64,000 nucleotides of DNA from Paraburkholderia domus (GTDB taxonomy: Bacteria > Pseudomonadota > Gammaproteobacteria > Burkholderiales > Burkholderiaceae), in the NCBI RefSeq assembly GCF_905220705.1, contig NZ_CAJNAT010000008.1, forward strand, positions 124,001 to 188,000. The letters run 5' to 3'. This document shows positions 32,731-40,961 of the stretch, piece by piece. Every line of letters starts with the position of its first letter. Position 1 is the stretch's first letter. Below the pieces are notes generated by a model. That model did no database searches. It had not been told where the DNA came from and saw only the letters and a program-made list of their open reading frames with translations. A program made the translations under genes and the position numbers.

Positions 32731-33670
32731 GCCTGAGATCGCTGCGTTCATCGAACGGACGGCCGCCATCTATTCCGGGCATTCGACGTCATTGCCGCCG
32801 AGCGAGCAGCGCGCGATTTACGATCGCTATGCAGCTGCACTCACGCCGCCCTTACCTGCAGGCGTGACAGCCGAAGACGCTATGTTCCAGGCGAGCGCCG
32901 GGCATCCGATCAGGCTGCGGCTTTATCGGAATCGTAGCAAGGCGAGCGGGACACACGGCGGCACCGTCTTGTATTTTCACGGCGGCGGCTTCGTGCTCGG
33001 GTCACTAGAAAGTCATCAGATCGTGACGGCACGTATTGCCGCGGATACCGGCCTCGATGTGATTGCCGTCGATTACCGGCTTGCGCCTGAACACCGCGCT
33101 CCAGCCGCCCATGACGATTGTCTGGAGGTCACGCTCGCGGCATTGGACGACCGATTACCGTTTGATTCACTAGCGAAAAGTGCGCTGCAATTGGCGGGCG
33201 ATAGCGCCGGCGCCAATCTCGCTGCCAGCATCGCTATGCGCTTGCGCGATGGCGGTGTTCAGGGCGTACGCGGACTTGCGCTGGTCTATCCGATGCTCGG
33301 CACCGAGCCACAAATGCCTGCGCGCGAAACCGAAGCGCACGCGCCGATGCTGACGCTTGCCGATGTCCACGCGTTTCGCGATCTGTATTGGGGCGAACGC
33401 GCACCCTATCCAGCGTGGACGGTACCGCTCGATGCGGCGCGCTTCGACAGACTCCCGCCGACGCTGGCCATAGGTGTTGAACACGATCCGTTACGGGACG
33501 ATGCGAGGGTATTTGTCGAACGCGTCAATGCAGCCGGTGGACAGGCCCGGTTGTGGATTGGAACCGGGCTCGTACATGGGTGCTGGCGCGCGCTCGAATC
33601 GAGTCCCGGTGTAAAGGCGCTGCATCACACTGTCTGCCAGTTTCTAGGCGCACATTCCGCCGTCTCGTGA
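32723..33670 (+). CDS. hocS: Acylcarnitine esterase-like alpha/beta hydrolase (HocS-like)
   Basis: A 315-residue HSL-family serine hydrolase with the oxyanion motif HGGGFVLGS, the nucleophile elbow GDSAGANLA, a likely acid residue in GVEHDPLRDD, and histidine in GLVHGCW. It is last in the carnitine operon, the place of P. aeruginosa hocS (PA5384), whose product hydrolyses short-chain O-acylcarnitines to carnitine. The ATG at 32723 overlaps the end of cdhB, implying coupling; an alternative at 32708 adds five residues. No export signal is seen, so acylcarnitines would be cleaved in the cytoplasm. Confidence 0.82.
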   Translation: MLEPEIAAFIERTAAIYSGHSTSLPPSEQRAIYDRYAAALTPPLPAGVTAEDAMFQASAGHPIRLRLYRNRSKASGTHGGTVLYFHGGGFVLGSLESHQIVTARIAADTGLDVIAVDYRLAPEHRAPAAHDDCLEVTLAALDDRLPFDSLAKSALQLAGDSAGANLAASIAMRLRDGGVQGVRGLALVYPMLGTEPQMPARETEAHAPMLTLADVHAFRDLYWGERAPYPAWTVPLDAARFDRLPPTLAIGVEHDPLRDDARVFVERVNAAGGQARLWIGTGLVHGCWRALESSPGVKALHHTVCQFLGAHSAVS

Positions 33671-33712
33671 TGCCCCGTCAATCCGCCACGGGCGAATCAA
33701 CCCATTCACGTC

Positions 33713-34555
33713 TCACGTCTGTGCCGCTCCCCCACTCCGCTTGAACGAACCGGCAAAGAAGAGCACCTGATACTGCACGGCATTGTCCCAATACTTCCAC
33801 GTATGCCCGCCGGGCCGCTCCGCATAATCATGCGGCACGCCAAGCTCGACAAGCCGTGCATGAAGCATCCGATTGGATTGAACGAGCGAGTCGTTCACCC
33901 CGCAATCGATCGTCAGCGCAATATGCGCATTTCCAAAACTACGCGCGTGCTCAACGATCGCCTCGTTGTTCCAGAAATCGGCGTGACGAGTCGGATCCCC
34001 AAACACCTGATCGATCCCGGGCTCATCCTCGCAGCCGCGCGGATCGACCGCGCCGCTAATACTTCCGGCAGCACCGAATTCGTCCGGCCGGTCCAGCGCG
34101 ATATGCAACGCCCCGAACCCGCCCATGCTCAATCCCGTAATCGCACGTCCCTGCTTCGTTGCAATCGTCCGGAAATGCGTATCGATATAGCCGACGACTT
34201 CCGTCCCCACATAGGTTTCGTAACGGCTGCGCGGATCGACAGGGCTGTCGATATACCAGCTCTCGTGACCGCCATCCGGCATGACGAGGATCACGTGATA
34301 GCGGTCGGCCAGTTTGCCGATGTGCGAATTCGCGGTCCAATCGGTGTAGTCACCGCCTGAGCCGTGCAGCAAGTAGACAACGGGGAAGCGATCGGCCGCT
34401 TTGCCGTGCGCGTATTGGTCGGGCAGCACCACAGTCGCCTCGAGCGACTTATGCATGGCGGCGCTGGGAATGGTGACGACCCTGGACTGAAACGCCCAGA
34501 CCGGGTTCGTGAAAAGCAGCGTCAGAATGAGCCAGAACACGCGATTCGTTTTCAT
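33713..34555 (-). CDS. Secreted esterase (esterase D / antigen 85 family)
   Basis: A 280-residue alpha/beta hydrolase with a signal peptide (residues 1-22, ending VWA). Family pattern: VVLPDQY, VVYLLHGSGGDYTDW, VMPDGGHESWYID, the nucleophile in GLSMGGFGALH, and the base in RPGGHTWKYWDN. This resembles S-formylglutathione hydrolase/esterase D folds, but the export signal and context argue for a periplasmic or secreted carboxylesterase. The start at 34555 follows a GGGAGA site; an in-frame extension to 34978 has no coding character. It is convergent with hocS and its end is 43 bp away. Confidence 0.83.
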   Translation of the reverse strand: MKTNRVFWLILTLLFTNPVWAFQSRVVTIPSAAMHKSLEATVVLPDQYAHGKAADRFPVVYLLHGSGGDYTDWTANSHIGKLADRYHVILVMPDGGHESWYIDSPVDPRSRYETYVGTEVVGYIDTHFRTIATKQGRAITGLSMGGFGALHIALDRPDEFGAAGSISGAVDPRGCEDEPGIDQVFGDPTRHADFWNNEAIVEHARSFGNAHIALTIDCGVNDSLVQSNRMLHARLVELGVPHDYAERPGGHTWKYWDNAVQYQVLFFAGSFKRSGGAAQT

Positions 34556-34775
34556 GGTTTGTCGCTCTCCCTTTCTATGTGTCCGAAGAACACTGTCCGG
34601 CATCTGGCGGCAAAATTCTGAGGACGACTCTAGCAATGGCGACTTACAACCAAATTTCAGCGAAGCATACGGTCTCGTCAGCTTGGCGCCGCTCCGAGGG
34701 GGAGCCGGACCGGCCCAAGCCAGACATCTATTCAACGGTTGCGCCCCGCAGGTGAATGCAGGAACGGCCATGCGT

Positions 34776-35552
34776 TTATTCAATGTGTGCTGAAAAGCCG
34801 ATCCGGTCCGGCGCAACATCAGGTCGCAACGTAAGTTCCGGGATGTCGTACGCCCCGGCGTTCTGCGGGCGAAACGGTATCGGCGCAGTCTTCCACAGGT
34901 CATCGAGACGTTGTCCAAGCGCGTCGCAAACCTCAGAGAACCGGGCTTCGTCGACCCGGCTTGTCCGATGGACCACAAACGGTGGCAACACGTCGAAGCC
35001 AGGGTAATACAGAACCCCGTGCTGAATAGGGAACAACACCTCGTCGATCGGCCCGTTGATACCCCTCGGGCTGTAATGAGACTCCCATCCCCCGGTTGTC
35101 ACGATCAGCATCGCCCGCTTGCCCGCCATGTTGCCTTCCCCGTAACGGTCCCCCCAGCGCGCGTCGGAGTGCTCGCCTACGCCATACGCGAAGCCATATG
35201 CATAGACGCGCTCCACCCACCCTTTCAGGATCGCCGGCATCGAAAACCACCACAGCGGAAACTGCAGAATCACCGCATCCGCCCACCTCAGCTTCTCCTG
35301 TTCGAGTGCGATGTCCGGACTTTGCCGGCCGTCCTTGAAAGCACGCTTTGAGTCGAGAGAAGGATCGAAGCGCGCGCCGGTTTGCCTATCCAGGCTGTCG
35401 TTTGCATCGAGCGATGCCTTCCAGTTCATCGCATACAGATCGGATACCTGGACGACGTGCCCGGCATCCTCGAGACGCTTGATCGAAAAATTCTTAAGCG
35501 ACCCGTTCAATGACCGGGGTTCCGGGTGCGCGTAGACGAGAAGAACTTTCAT
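34776..35552 (-). CDS. NAD(P)H quinone oxidoreductase-like flavoprotein
   Basis: A 258-residue flavodoxin-fold protein of the NQO/MdaB/KefF group. FMN/FAD-binding features are VLLVYAHPEPRSLNGSL at the N-terminus, ILQFPLWWFSMPAILKGWVERVY in the middle and TTGGWESHYSPRGING in the third loop. Expected role is two-electron reduction of quinones or other electrophiles. GGAGGT precedes the start. It diverges from a LysR gene across 85 bp, implying that the regulator controls it. Its 3' end is followed by 220 bp without a gene before the esterase. Confidence 0.87.
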   Translation of the reverse strand: MKVLLVYAHPEPRSLNGSLKNFSIKRLEDAGHVVQVSDLYAMNWKASLDANDSLDRQTGARFDPSLDSKRAFKDGRQSPDIALEQEKLRWADAVILQFPLWWFSMPAILKGWVERVYAYGFAYGVGEHSDARWGDRYGEGNMAGKRAMLIVTTGGWESHYSPRGINGPIDEVLFPIQHGVLYYPGFDVLPPFVVHRTSRVDEARFSEVCDALGQRLDDLWKTAPIPFRPQNAGAYDIPELTLRPDVAPDRIGFSAHIE

Positions 35553-35603
35553 GACCTGACCTCCATTGCAAGAAAAGAACACGATAGGTCTCCATCCGGT
35601 ATA

Positions 35604-35621
35604 TTGGAAATGAATTGCCAA
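35604..35621. promoter_or_regulatory. Dyad in divergent quinone reductase/LysR promoter
   Basis: TTGG (35604-35607) and CCAA (35618-35621) form an interrupted palindrome of LysR-box size, 17 bp before the LysR start. It would place the regulator over its own promoter. Weak evidence: four-base arms only. Confidence 0.25.
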
Positions 35622-35637
35622 CATGTCAGGTATTGCA

Positions 35638-36537
35638 ATGAATAATCTCAGAAGACTGGACCTCAACCTGCTGGTGACACTTGATGTCCTGCTCTCGGAG
35701 CACAACGTGACCCGCGCGGCGGAACGCTTGAACTTCTCTCAACCTTCAGTAAGCGTGCATCTTGCCAAGCTTCGGGACGTCTTTGGCGATCCGCTTTTGC
35801 TGCCGGGGCCACGAGGCATGCGCCCCACGGCAAGGGCTGAGGAATTGCGCGAGCCTTTGCGCCAGGCGCTCGACGCACTTGAGCACGCCGTGTCGCCGGC
35901 CAGCCCGTTTAATCCAGCCGAAGCGACGCATACGTGGCGCGTTGCTGCGACCGACTACGCCGAATCGACAATCCTGCTGCCCATGCTGGCCGGTTTGCGC
36001 GCGGCGGCGCCCGGCACCCGGCTCGCGATCGTGGAAGCTGCCCCACCACGCATCGCGAAGCAAGCGGAACAGGGGGACATCGATCTGGCATTCCATACCA
36101 GCGAAGGTGCGCCGCCCGGATTGCGCCGGCGGGTGCTTTTCAAGGAGCGATATGTACTGGTGGGCCGCGCGAATCACCCGCGCCTGAAGCGACGGCCAAC
36201 GCTTGCGCAGTTCTGCAAACTGGAGCACGTGATCGTCTCGCCGGATGGTGGCGGGTTCAGCGGCGTCACGGATGACGCGCTGGCTGAGGTGGGTCTCACG
36301 CGCAGGGTCGTGCTGTCGGTCCCGCACTTCCTGTTCATGATGTCTGTCCTCGCGAACACCGACCTCGTGGCGATGTCGCCAGCGCGCTTGGTGCGCAACA
36401 ACAGCGCGCTCAGGATCGTCGAGGCGCCGGTTGAGGTACCGGGTTATGAAATGGCGATGCTCTGGCATGAGCGCTCTCATCGCGACCCGGCACATCAATG
36501 GCTGCGAGAGTGCATCGCCGACTCGGCGGCGATGTGA
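35638..36537 (+). CDS. LysR-family regulator, NodD/NahR-like branch
   Basis: A 299-residue LysR-type regulator. The HTH is LDVLLSEHNVTRAAERLNFSQPSVSVHLAKL (about residues 13-45), starting from MNNLRRLDLNLL, which marks the NodD/NahR-type branch often tied to aromatic inducers. The effector domain begins near residue 95. The ATG at 35638 is used because family members begin with this sequence; an upstream in-frame ATG at 35623 would add five residues. It diverges from the quinone oxidoreductase gene, its likely target. Confidence 0.9.
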   Translation: MNNLRRLDLNLLVTLDVLLSEHNVTRAAERLNFSQPSVSVHLAKLRDVFGDPLLLPGPRGMRPTARAEELREPLRQALDALEHAVSPASPFNPAEATHTWRVAATDYAESTILLPMLAGLRAAAPGTRLAIVEAAPPRIAKQAEQGDIDLAFHTSEGAPPGLRRRVLFKERYVLVGRANHPRLKRRPTLAQFCKLEHVIVSPDGGGFSGVTDDALAEVGLTRRVVLSVPHFLFMMSVLANTDLVAMSPARLVRNNSALRIVEAPVEVPGYEMAMLWHERSHRDPAHQWLRECIADSAAM

Positions 36538-36679
36538 AAACGCGTAAAAGTTCCGAGGTCTAGGTCGACGTCAACGCAACGTCATGACGCCACACGCGGC
36601 CGACGTGCTTTGCGCACTGTTTTCAATCGGCTCTCACTTGCCGGTTTCCTGCGTCAGTTCAGCGTGGTATCGCCCGATT

Positions 36680-37705
36680 CTATCGCGAGACCTGAGTCGA
36701 CCCGGCAACGCGCCGCCCTTCAACCGGGTATCCAGGATCGGTATAGCCCGGTGTGGAAGCATGGCCAGGCGCAACGAGGCTATCGACCAGTTTCTCGTCC
36801 TCCGGTCCGAGTTGCAATGTCAACGCGTCGACATAACTGTCCCACTGCGCTTCGGTCCGCGGTCCGGCAATGGTGCTGCTGACGAGCCGGTTCTTGAGAA
36901 CCCACGCGAGAGCGAGCGCAATCGAAGTTGTGCCGCGCTGTGCTGCATGCTCGGCGATCGTCTGGGCGATTCTGAGCGACTCCGGCCGCCACTCGGTTTG
37001 CTGGATTCGCTTATCGCCGCGGCCCGCACGCGAATCGGCCGGCGGCGTAGCGTCGACTGCATATTTTCCGCTGAGCACCCCGCGTGCGAGCGGGCTATAC
37101 GGGACGACACCCAAACCGTAGTGTTCCGCCGCCGGCAGTTGCTCGACTTCTGCCGTGCGGTCGACGATGTTGTAAAGCGGCTCGCTGGCGACCGGCCGGT
37201 CGATTCCGAGCTGGTCGGCAAGACGCGCGATTTCGGCAATGCGCCAGCCCCGGAAGTTGGACACGCCGAAGTAGCGGATCTTGCCCTGACGGATCAGATC
37301 GCCGATGGCGCGCACGCCCTCTTCCAGCGGCGCATCGGCCAGCGCCCGGTGAAAATAGAGGATGTCGATGTAGTCGGTGCCGAGCCGCTTCAGGCTCGCT
37401 TCGACAGACTGGATGATCCACTTGCGCGACTGGCCTTGTTCGTTCGGCCCCTGCGCAGTCGGATAACCGAACTTGGTGGCCACCACCCAGTTGTCGCGAC
37501 GCTCTGCGATGGCCCGCCCAACGATTTCTTCCGAACGACCGGCATGATAGACGTCGGCCGTGTCGATGAAATTGACACCCTGGTCGAATGCTTTGTCGAT
37601 GATCCGCTTCGAGCTAGCCTCGTCAGTCTCGCCACCGAACATCATCGCGCCGAGACACAGGGGCGAAACCTTCAGGGCACTGCGGCCCAGATACCGATAG
37701 TCCAT
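36680..37705 (-). CDS. Aldo/keto reductase
   Basis: A 341-residue NADPH-dependent oxidoreductase of the aldo/keto reductase superfamily: YRYLGRSALKVSPLCLGAMMFGG, INFIDTADVYHAGRSEEIVG-type catalytic Asp/Tyr region (here VNFIDTAD), VVATKFGYP with Lys, and LYFHRALADAPLEE with His. The cofactor region reads STIAGPRTEAQWD. It diverges from the LysR gene at 38024 across 318 bp. Substrate unknown; similar proteins reduce aldehydes produced by oxidative stress. The start at 37705 is chosen from the conserved MDYRYLGRS beginning; the upstream extension is not conserved in style. Confidence 0.87.
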   Translation of the reverse strand: MDYRYLGRSALKVSPLCLGAMMFGGETDEASSKRIIDKAFDQGVNFIDTADVYHAGRSEEIVGRAIAERRDNWVVATKFGYPTAQGPNEQGQSRKWIIQSVEASLKRLGTDYIDILYFHRALADAPLEEGVRAIGDLIRQGKIRYFGVSNFRGWRIAEIARLADQLGIDRPVASEPLYNIVDRTAEVEQLPAAEHYGLGVVPYSPLARGVLSGKYAVDATPPADSRAGRGDKRIQQTEWRPESLRIAQTIAEHAAQRGTTSIALALAWVLKNRLVSSTIAGPRTEAQWDSYVDALTLQLGPEDEKLVDSLVAPGHASTPGYTDPGYPVEGRRVAGSTQVSR

Positions 37706-38023
37706 TACGTGTACTCCGTTCAGGCCGCGCCTGAGAGTGAAATTGCTGAAAGACTCGAACCGGCCGATCAAGCGTCACGGCTTTCGAAAACGCGCCGTGC
37801 GATCGGCAGCGCCGTGTTGGCCGAAAATCGCCGAATGCCTTGCGTGCAGCGGTGGGTTCATTAGCCATGAAGTCATCTCCGGGTCAGATCCAGGTTGCGA
37901 TCTGCCGCACAAGGACGCCATCAACCCATGCCGGCTCGATCGCCCAGGACGCTAAATTTACTGGCTGCGGAGGCCGGTGACTAGACGGTAGAATCGGCAA
38001 ACACCTATGAGCGAGATTCATGA
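37706..38023. other. Intergenic region between divergent aldo/keto reductase and LysR genes
   Basis: 318 bp with no gene I can support. It presumably contains both promoters. I see no convincing T-N11-A dyad or terminator. The sequence close to the LysR start is purine-rich but lacks a strong ribosome site. Confidence 0.6.
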
Positions 38024-38941
38024 ATGGCACGCGAAAACCTTAACGATCTCCTTGCATTCCTCGCGGTCGCACGCGAACGCAGCTTTACCAAAGCTGCGGC
38101 GAAGCTGGGGGTGTCGCAATCGGCGCTAAGCCACACCATTCGTGGGCTCGAATCGAGGCTGGGTATCCGTCTGCTGACCCGGACCACGCGAAGCGTCGCG
38201 CCCACCCCAGCCGGCGAGCGGCTGCTGGCCACCGTGGGACCAAGGTTCGATGAGATCGACGAAGAGCTCGCGGCGTTGAGCGAGCTTCGGGATAAGCCCG
38301 CCGGCACCATCCGCATCACCACGGACGAACACGCGGCGAGCTCGATACTTCAACCGAAGCTGACGCAACTTTTGTCCGAGTATCCGGACATCAAGGTCGA
38401 GGTCGTTATCGACTTTGGCTTGACCGATATCGTCGCGCAGCAATACGACGTTGGCATACGTCTCGGCGATCAGGTGGCGAAAGACATGATCGCGGTACGT
38501 ATTGCGCCTGACATGCGCATGGCAGTCGTCGGCGCGCCCGCCTACTTCGCGAAACGTTCGCGCCCCAAAGCGCCTCAGGACCTGACCGATCACAACTGCA
38601 TCAATCTTCGTCTACCGACTCACGGCGGCTTATATGCCTGGGAGTTCGAAAAGTCCGGTCATGAACTGAACGTTCGTGTGGAAGGCCAACTTGTGTTCAA
38701 CGGAACGAACCAGATGCTCAATGCCGCGCTGGCCGGATGCGGTCTTGCCTATGTCCCGGAGGACCTGGCACGACCGCATATCGCCGCTGGACAACTCAAG
38801 CAGGTTCTCAAGGACTGGTGCCCGACCTTTCCGGGCTACCATCTTTATCACCCGAGCCGTCGTCAATCTTCGCGGGCTTTGGCTGTGCTGATCGATGCGC
38901 TGCGCTTCCGGGCTGGCCCATCCGCGCAACGACATCGATAG
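38024..38941 (+). CDS. LysR-family regulator (paired with aldo/keto reductase)
   Basis: A 305-residue LysR-type regulator of the CrgA-like branch. The HTH is FLAVARERSFTKAAAKLGVSQSALSHTIRGLE (residues 12-44), and TRSVAPTPAGERLL is the typical end of the wing. The effector domain runs from about residue 90. The weak ribosome site suggests low expression. It diverges from the aldo/keto reductase gene at 36680-37705 and ends 43 bp before the convergent pdxI-like gene. It is not a close duplicate of the regulator at 39972, although both belong to the same branch. Confidence 0.9.
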   Translation: MARENLNDLLAFLAVARERSFTKAAAKLGVSQSALSHTIRGLESRLGIRLLTRTTRSVAPTPAGERLLATVGPRFDEIDEELAALSELRDKPAGTIRITTDEHAASSILQPKLTQLLSEYPDIKVEVVIDFGLTDIVAQQYDVGIRLGDQVAKDMIAVRIAPDMRMAVVGAPAYFAKRSRPKAPQDLTDHNCINLRLPTHGGLYAWEFEKSGHELNVRVEGQLVFNGTNQMLNAALAGCGLAYVPEDLARPHIAAGQLKQVLKDWCPTFPGYHLYHPSRRQSSRALAVLIDALRFRAGPSAQRHR

Positions 38942-38984
38942 CACCGATCCGATGCGCGTGCTGTTCGCAATCCAACAGGGGCCA

Positions 38985-39866
38985 TCAGCCTTGCGCATTC
39001 CCTCTGCCGATCGCATCCAGTTCAGCGCGCACCTCGTCGGTCAAGCTCAAGCGTGCTGCCTGCATGTTTTCACGCAGATGCCCGAGCGACGAAGTGCCCG
39101 GGATCAGCAAAATGTTAGGCGCGCGATACAGGAGCCAGGCGAGCGCCACCTGCATGGGCGTCGCGCCGATCGTTTGCGCGATCGTGGACATCGCTGACGA
39201 TTGGATCGGCGTGAATCCGCCAAGCGGGAAGAATGGGACATAGGCGATCCCCTGGCTCGCCAGTTCATCGACCAGTGCATCGTCTTCCCGGTGAACCAGG
39301 TTGTAATGATTCTGCACGCAGACGATCTCCGCGATGCCCTGTGCCTCGGCGACCTGGGTCGCGGTCACGTTGCTCAACCCGATATGGCGAACGAGCCCCC
39401 GCTGTTGAAGTTCGGCAAGCGCCGCGACCTGCTTTTCAAGCGATCCTTCAGCAGGCGCATGCACGCTGCCCATGATTCGCATATTGACGACGTCGATCAC
39501 GTCGACACCAAGATTGCGAAGGTTGTCGTGAACGCCGCGCTCGATATCTTCCGGCTCGAGCGCCGGCAGCCACGATCCATCGTTGCCACGGACCGCCCCC
39601 ACCTTGGTGACGATCACGAGGTCATCCGGATAAGAATGCAGCGCTTCGCGAATCAGCTGGTTGGTGATGTGAGGACCGTAGAAGTCGCTCGTATCGATGT
39701 GATTGACACCCGACGCCACCGCTTCGCGCAGTACGGCGATCGCTGCGTCACGGTCTTTCGGCGGTCCGAATACGCCGGGTCCGGCCAGTTGCATGGCGCC
39801 ATAGCCCATGCGTTGCACGGCGTGGCCAGCCAGCGGAAATGTGTTCACGGGGGTGAAGTTCGACAT
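38985..39866 (-). CDS. pdxI: Pyridoxal reductase-like aldo/keto reductase (PdxI/YdbC)
   Basis: A 293-residue aldo/keto reductase that follows E. coli YdbC (PdxI) very closely: RMGYGAMQLAGPGVFGPPKD, VNHIDTSDFYGPHITNQLIREAL, HIGLSNVTATQVAEA, IAYVPFFPLGGFTPIQSS, and NILLIPGTSSLGHLRENM. PdxI reduces pyridoxal to pyridoxine with NADPH, as part of vitamin B6 salvage. It diverges from the LysR gene at 39972 across 105 bp. Identification is by recall of the E. coli sequence; the B6 role is inferred from that similarity. Confidence 0.87.
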   Translation of the reverse strand: MSNFTPVNTFPLAGHAVQRMGYGAMQLAGPGVFGPPKDRDAAIAVLREAVASGVNHIDTSDFYGPHITNQLIREALHSYPDDLVIVTKVGAVRGNDGSWLPALEPEDIERGVHDNLRNLGVDVIDVVNMRIMGSVHAPAEGSLEKQVAALAELQQRGLVRHIGLSNVTATQVAEAQGIAEIVCVQNHYNLVHREDDALVDELASQGIAYVPFFPLGGFTPIQSSAMSTIAQTIGATPMQVALAWLLYRAPNILLIPGTSSLGHLRENMQAARLSLTDEVRAELDAIGRGNAQG

Positions 39867-39945
39867 AGCGCGCTCCTTGATGTGAGGTGTTGAGCGGAGT
39901 ATGGCGGGGATTGCGTTGTTCGATAATCCAGCCTAAATTGCACGG

Positions 39946-39967
39946 GTTGTTAAACATTTTGAACAAC
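39946..39967. promoter_or_regulatory. Candidate LysR operator between pdxI and LysR gene
   Basis: GTTGTT (39946-39951) and AACAAC (39962-39967) form a dyad with a 10-bp spacer, 4 bp before the LysR start; a further GTTGTT lies at 39915-39920. This is the layout of a LysR autoregulatory site covering the divergent promoters. Confidence 0.4.
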
Positions 39968-39971
39968 GGCC

Positions 39972-40865
39972 ATGGAATTCAACGATCTCGCCGCATTCGT
40001 TTCTGTCGCGCGCGCTGGCGGCTTTCGCGACGCCGCGCGCGTCAGCGGTGTCTCCGCCTCCAGCCTGAGCATTGCTGTGCGCCGTCTCGAGTCGAAGCTC
40101 GGTATGCGCCTGCTCAATCGAACCACGCGCAGCGTGGCCCCGACCGAAGCTGGACTACGTCTGATCGAAAAACTGACGCCATTGTTCAGCGAGATGGAAG
40201 CCGCGCTGGACGTCCTGAACCGGTTCAGGGACAAGCCGACCGGCACGCTCAAACTCAACGTCCCGTCAAGCGCCGCACGCATCGTATTGCCGACCATCAT
40301 CCCCCAGTTCCTGAAAGCCTATCCCGACATACGTGTGGAGGTCGTGGTGGAGGATGGCTTTGTCGATGTGCTGTCGATCGGTTGCGATGCAGGCATTCGC
40401 TATGACGAGCGGCTCGAGCAGGACATGATCGCGCTTCCAATCGGGCCACGCGTGCAGCGTTTCGCAACGGCCGCGGCGCCGGACTATCTCGACACGCATG
40501 GCAGACCCGAGCATCCGCGCGACCTGCTCTCTCATGCGTGCTTACGTGGCCAATTTGCCGGCGGCACCACGCCGACCTGGTATTTCGAGCGTGATGGCGA
40601 GGTAGTGCAGTTGAATCCGTCGGGACCGCTCCTTGTCAGACCCGGCGCGGCAATCGACCTTGCAGTCAGTACCGCTGTCGCGGGAGTGGGGGTGATTCAC
40701 CTGTTCGAGGACATGCTGCGCCAGCATCTCGATAGCGGTGCGTTGGAGCCGATCCTGGAGCCGTGGTGGCAGCGTTTTTCGGGGCCGTTTCTTTACTATC
40801 CGGGCCGTCGTCACTTGCCGGCACCGTTGCGCGTCTTTGTCGATTTCCTGAAGGCGGGTGCTTAA
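39972..40865 (+). CDS. LysR-family regulator (paired with pdxI)
   Basis: A 297-residue LysR-type regulator of the CrgA-like branch. HTH: FVSVARAGGFRDAARVSGVSASSLSIAVRRLE (residues 9-40), wing end TRSVAPTEAGLRL, effector domain from about residue 90 with WYFERDGEVVQLNPSG typical of this branch. It diverges from pdxI; the putative operator lies against its start codon. A hairpin at 40905-40936 separates it from the convergent porin gene. Confidence 0.9.
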   Translation: MEFNDLAAFVSVARAGGFRDAARVSGVSASSLSIAVRRLESKLGMRLLNRTTRSVAPTEAGLRLIEKLTPLFSEMEAALDVLNRFRDKPTGTLKLNVPSSAARIVLPTIIPQFLKAYPDIRVEVVVEDGFVDVLSIGCDAGIRYDERLEQDMIALPIGPRVQRFATAAAPDYLDTHGRPEHPRDLLSHACLRGQFAGGTTPTWYFERDGEVVQLNPSGPLLVRPGAAIDLAVSTAVAGVGVIHLFEDMLRQHLDSGALEPILEPWWQRFSGPFLYYPGRRHLPAPLRVFVDFLKAGA

Positions 40866-40904
40866 GCGGATACGCCGGCCGTCAGCCGCAAGCCTACGCG
40901 CCGC

Positions 40905-40936
40905 GACGTATGCCTGACAAGGTGCAGGCATACGTC
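40905..40936. terminator. Bidirectional hairpin between LysR and porin genes
   Basis: GACGTATGCCTG (40905-40916) and CAGGCATACGTC (40925-40936) form a perfect 12-bp stem with an 8-nt loop in the 96 bp between two convergent genes. T-runs are short on both sides; it probably serves both transcripts. Confidence 0.6.
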
Positions 40937-40961
40937 ATTGCGGATCGTAACGCGAGACAGG

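Noticed and set aside
33713..34978. Extended 421-codon version of the esterase
   Set aside because: The extra N-terminal 141 residues look non-coding, and a signal peptide with a ribosome site starts at 34555.
36680..40865. Direct duplication of an aldo/keto reductase-LysR module
   Set aside because: The two reductases belong to different subfamilies and the regulators differ throughout, so shared architecture is not recent duplication.
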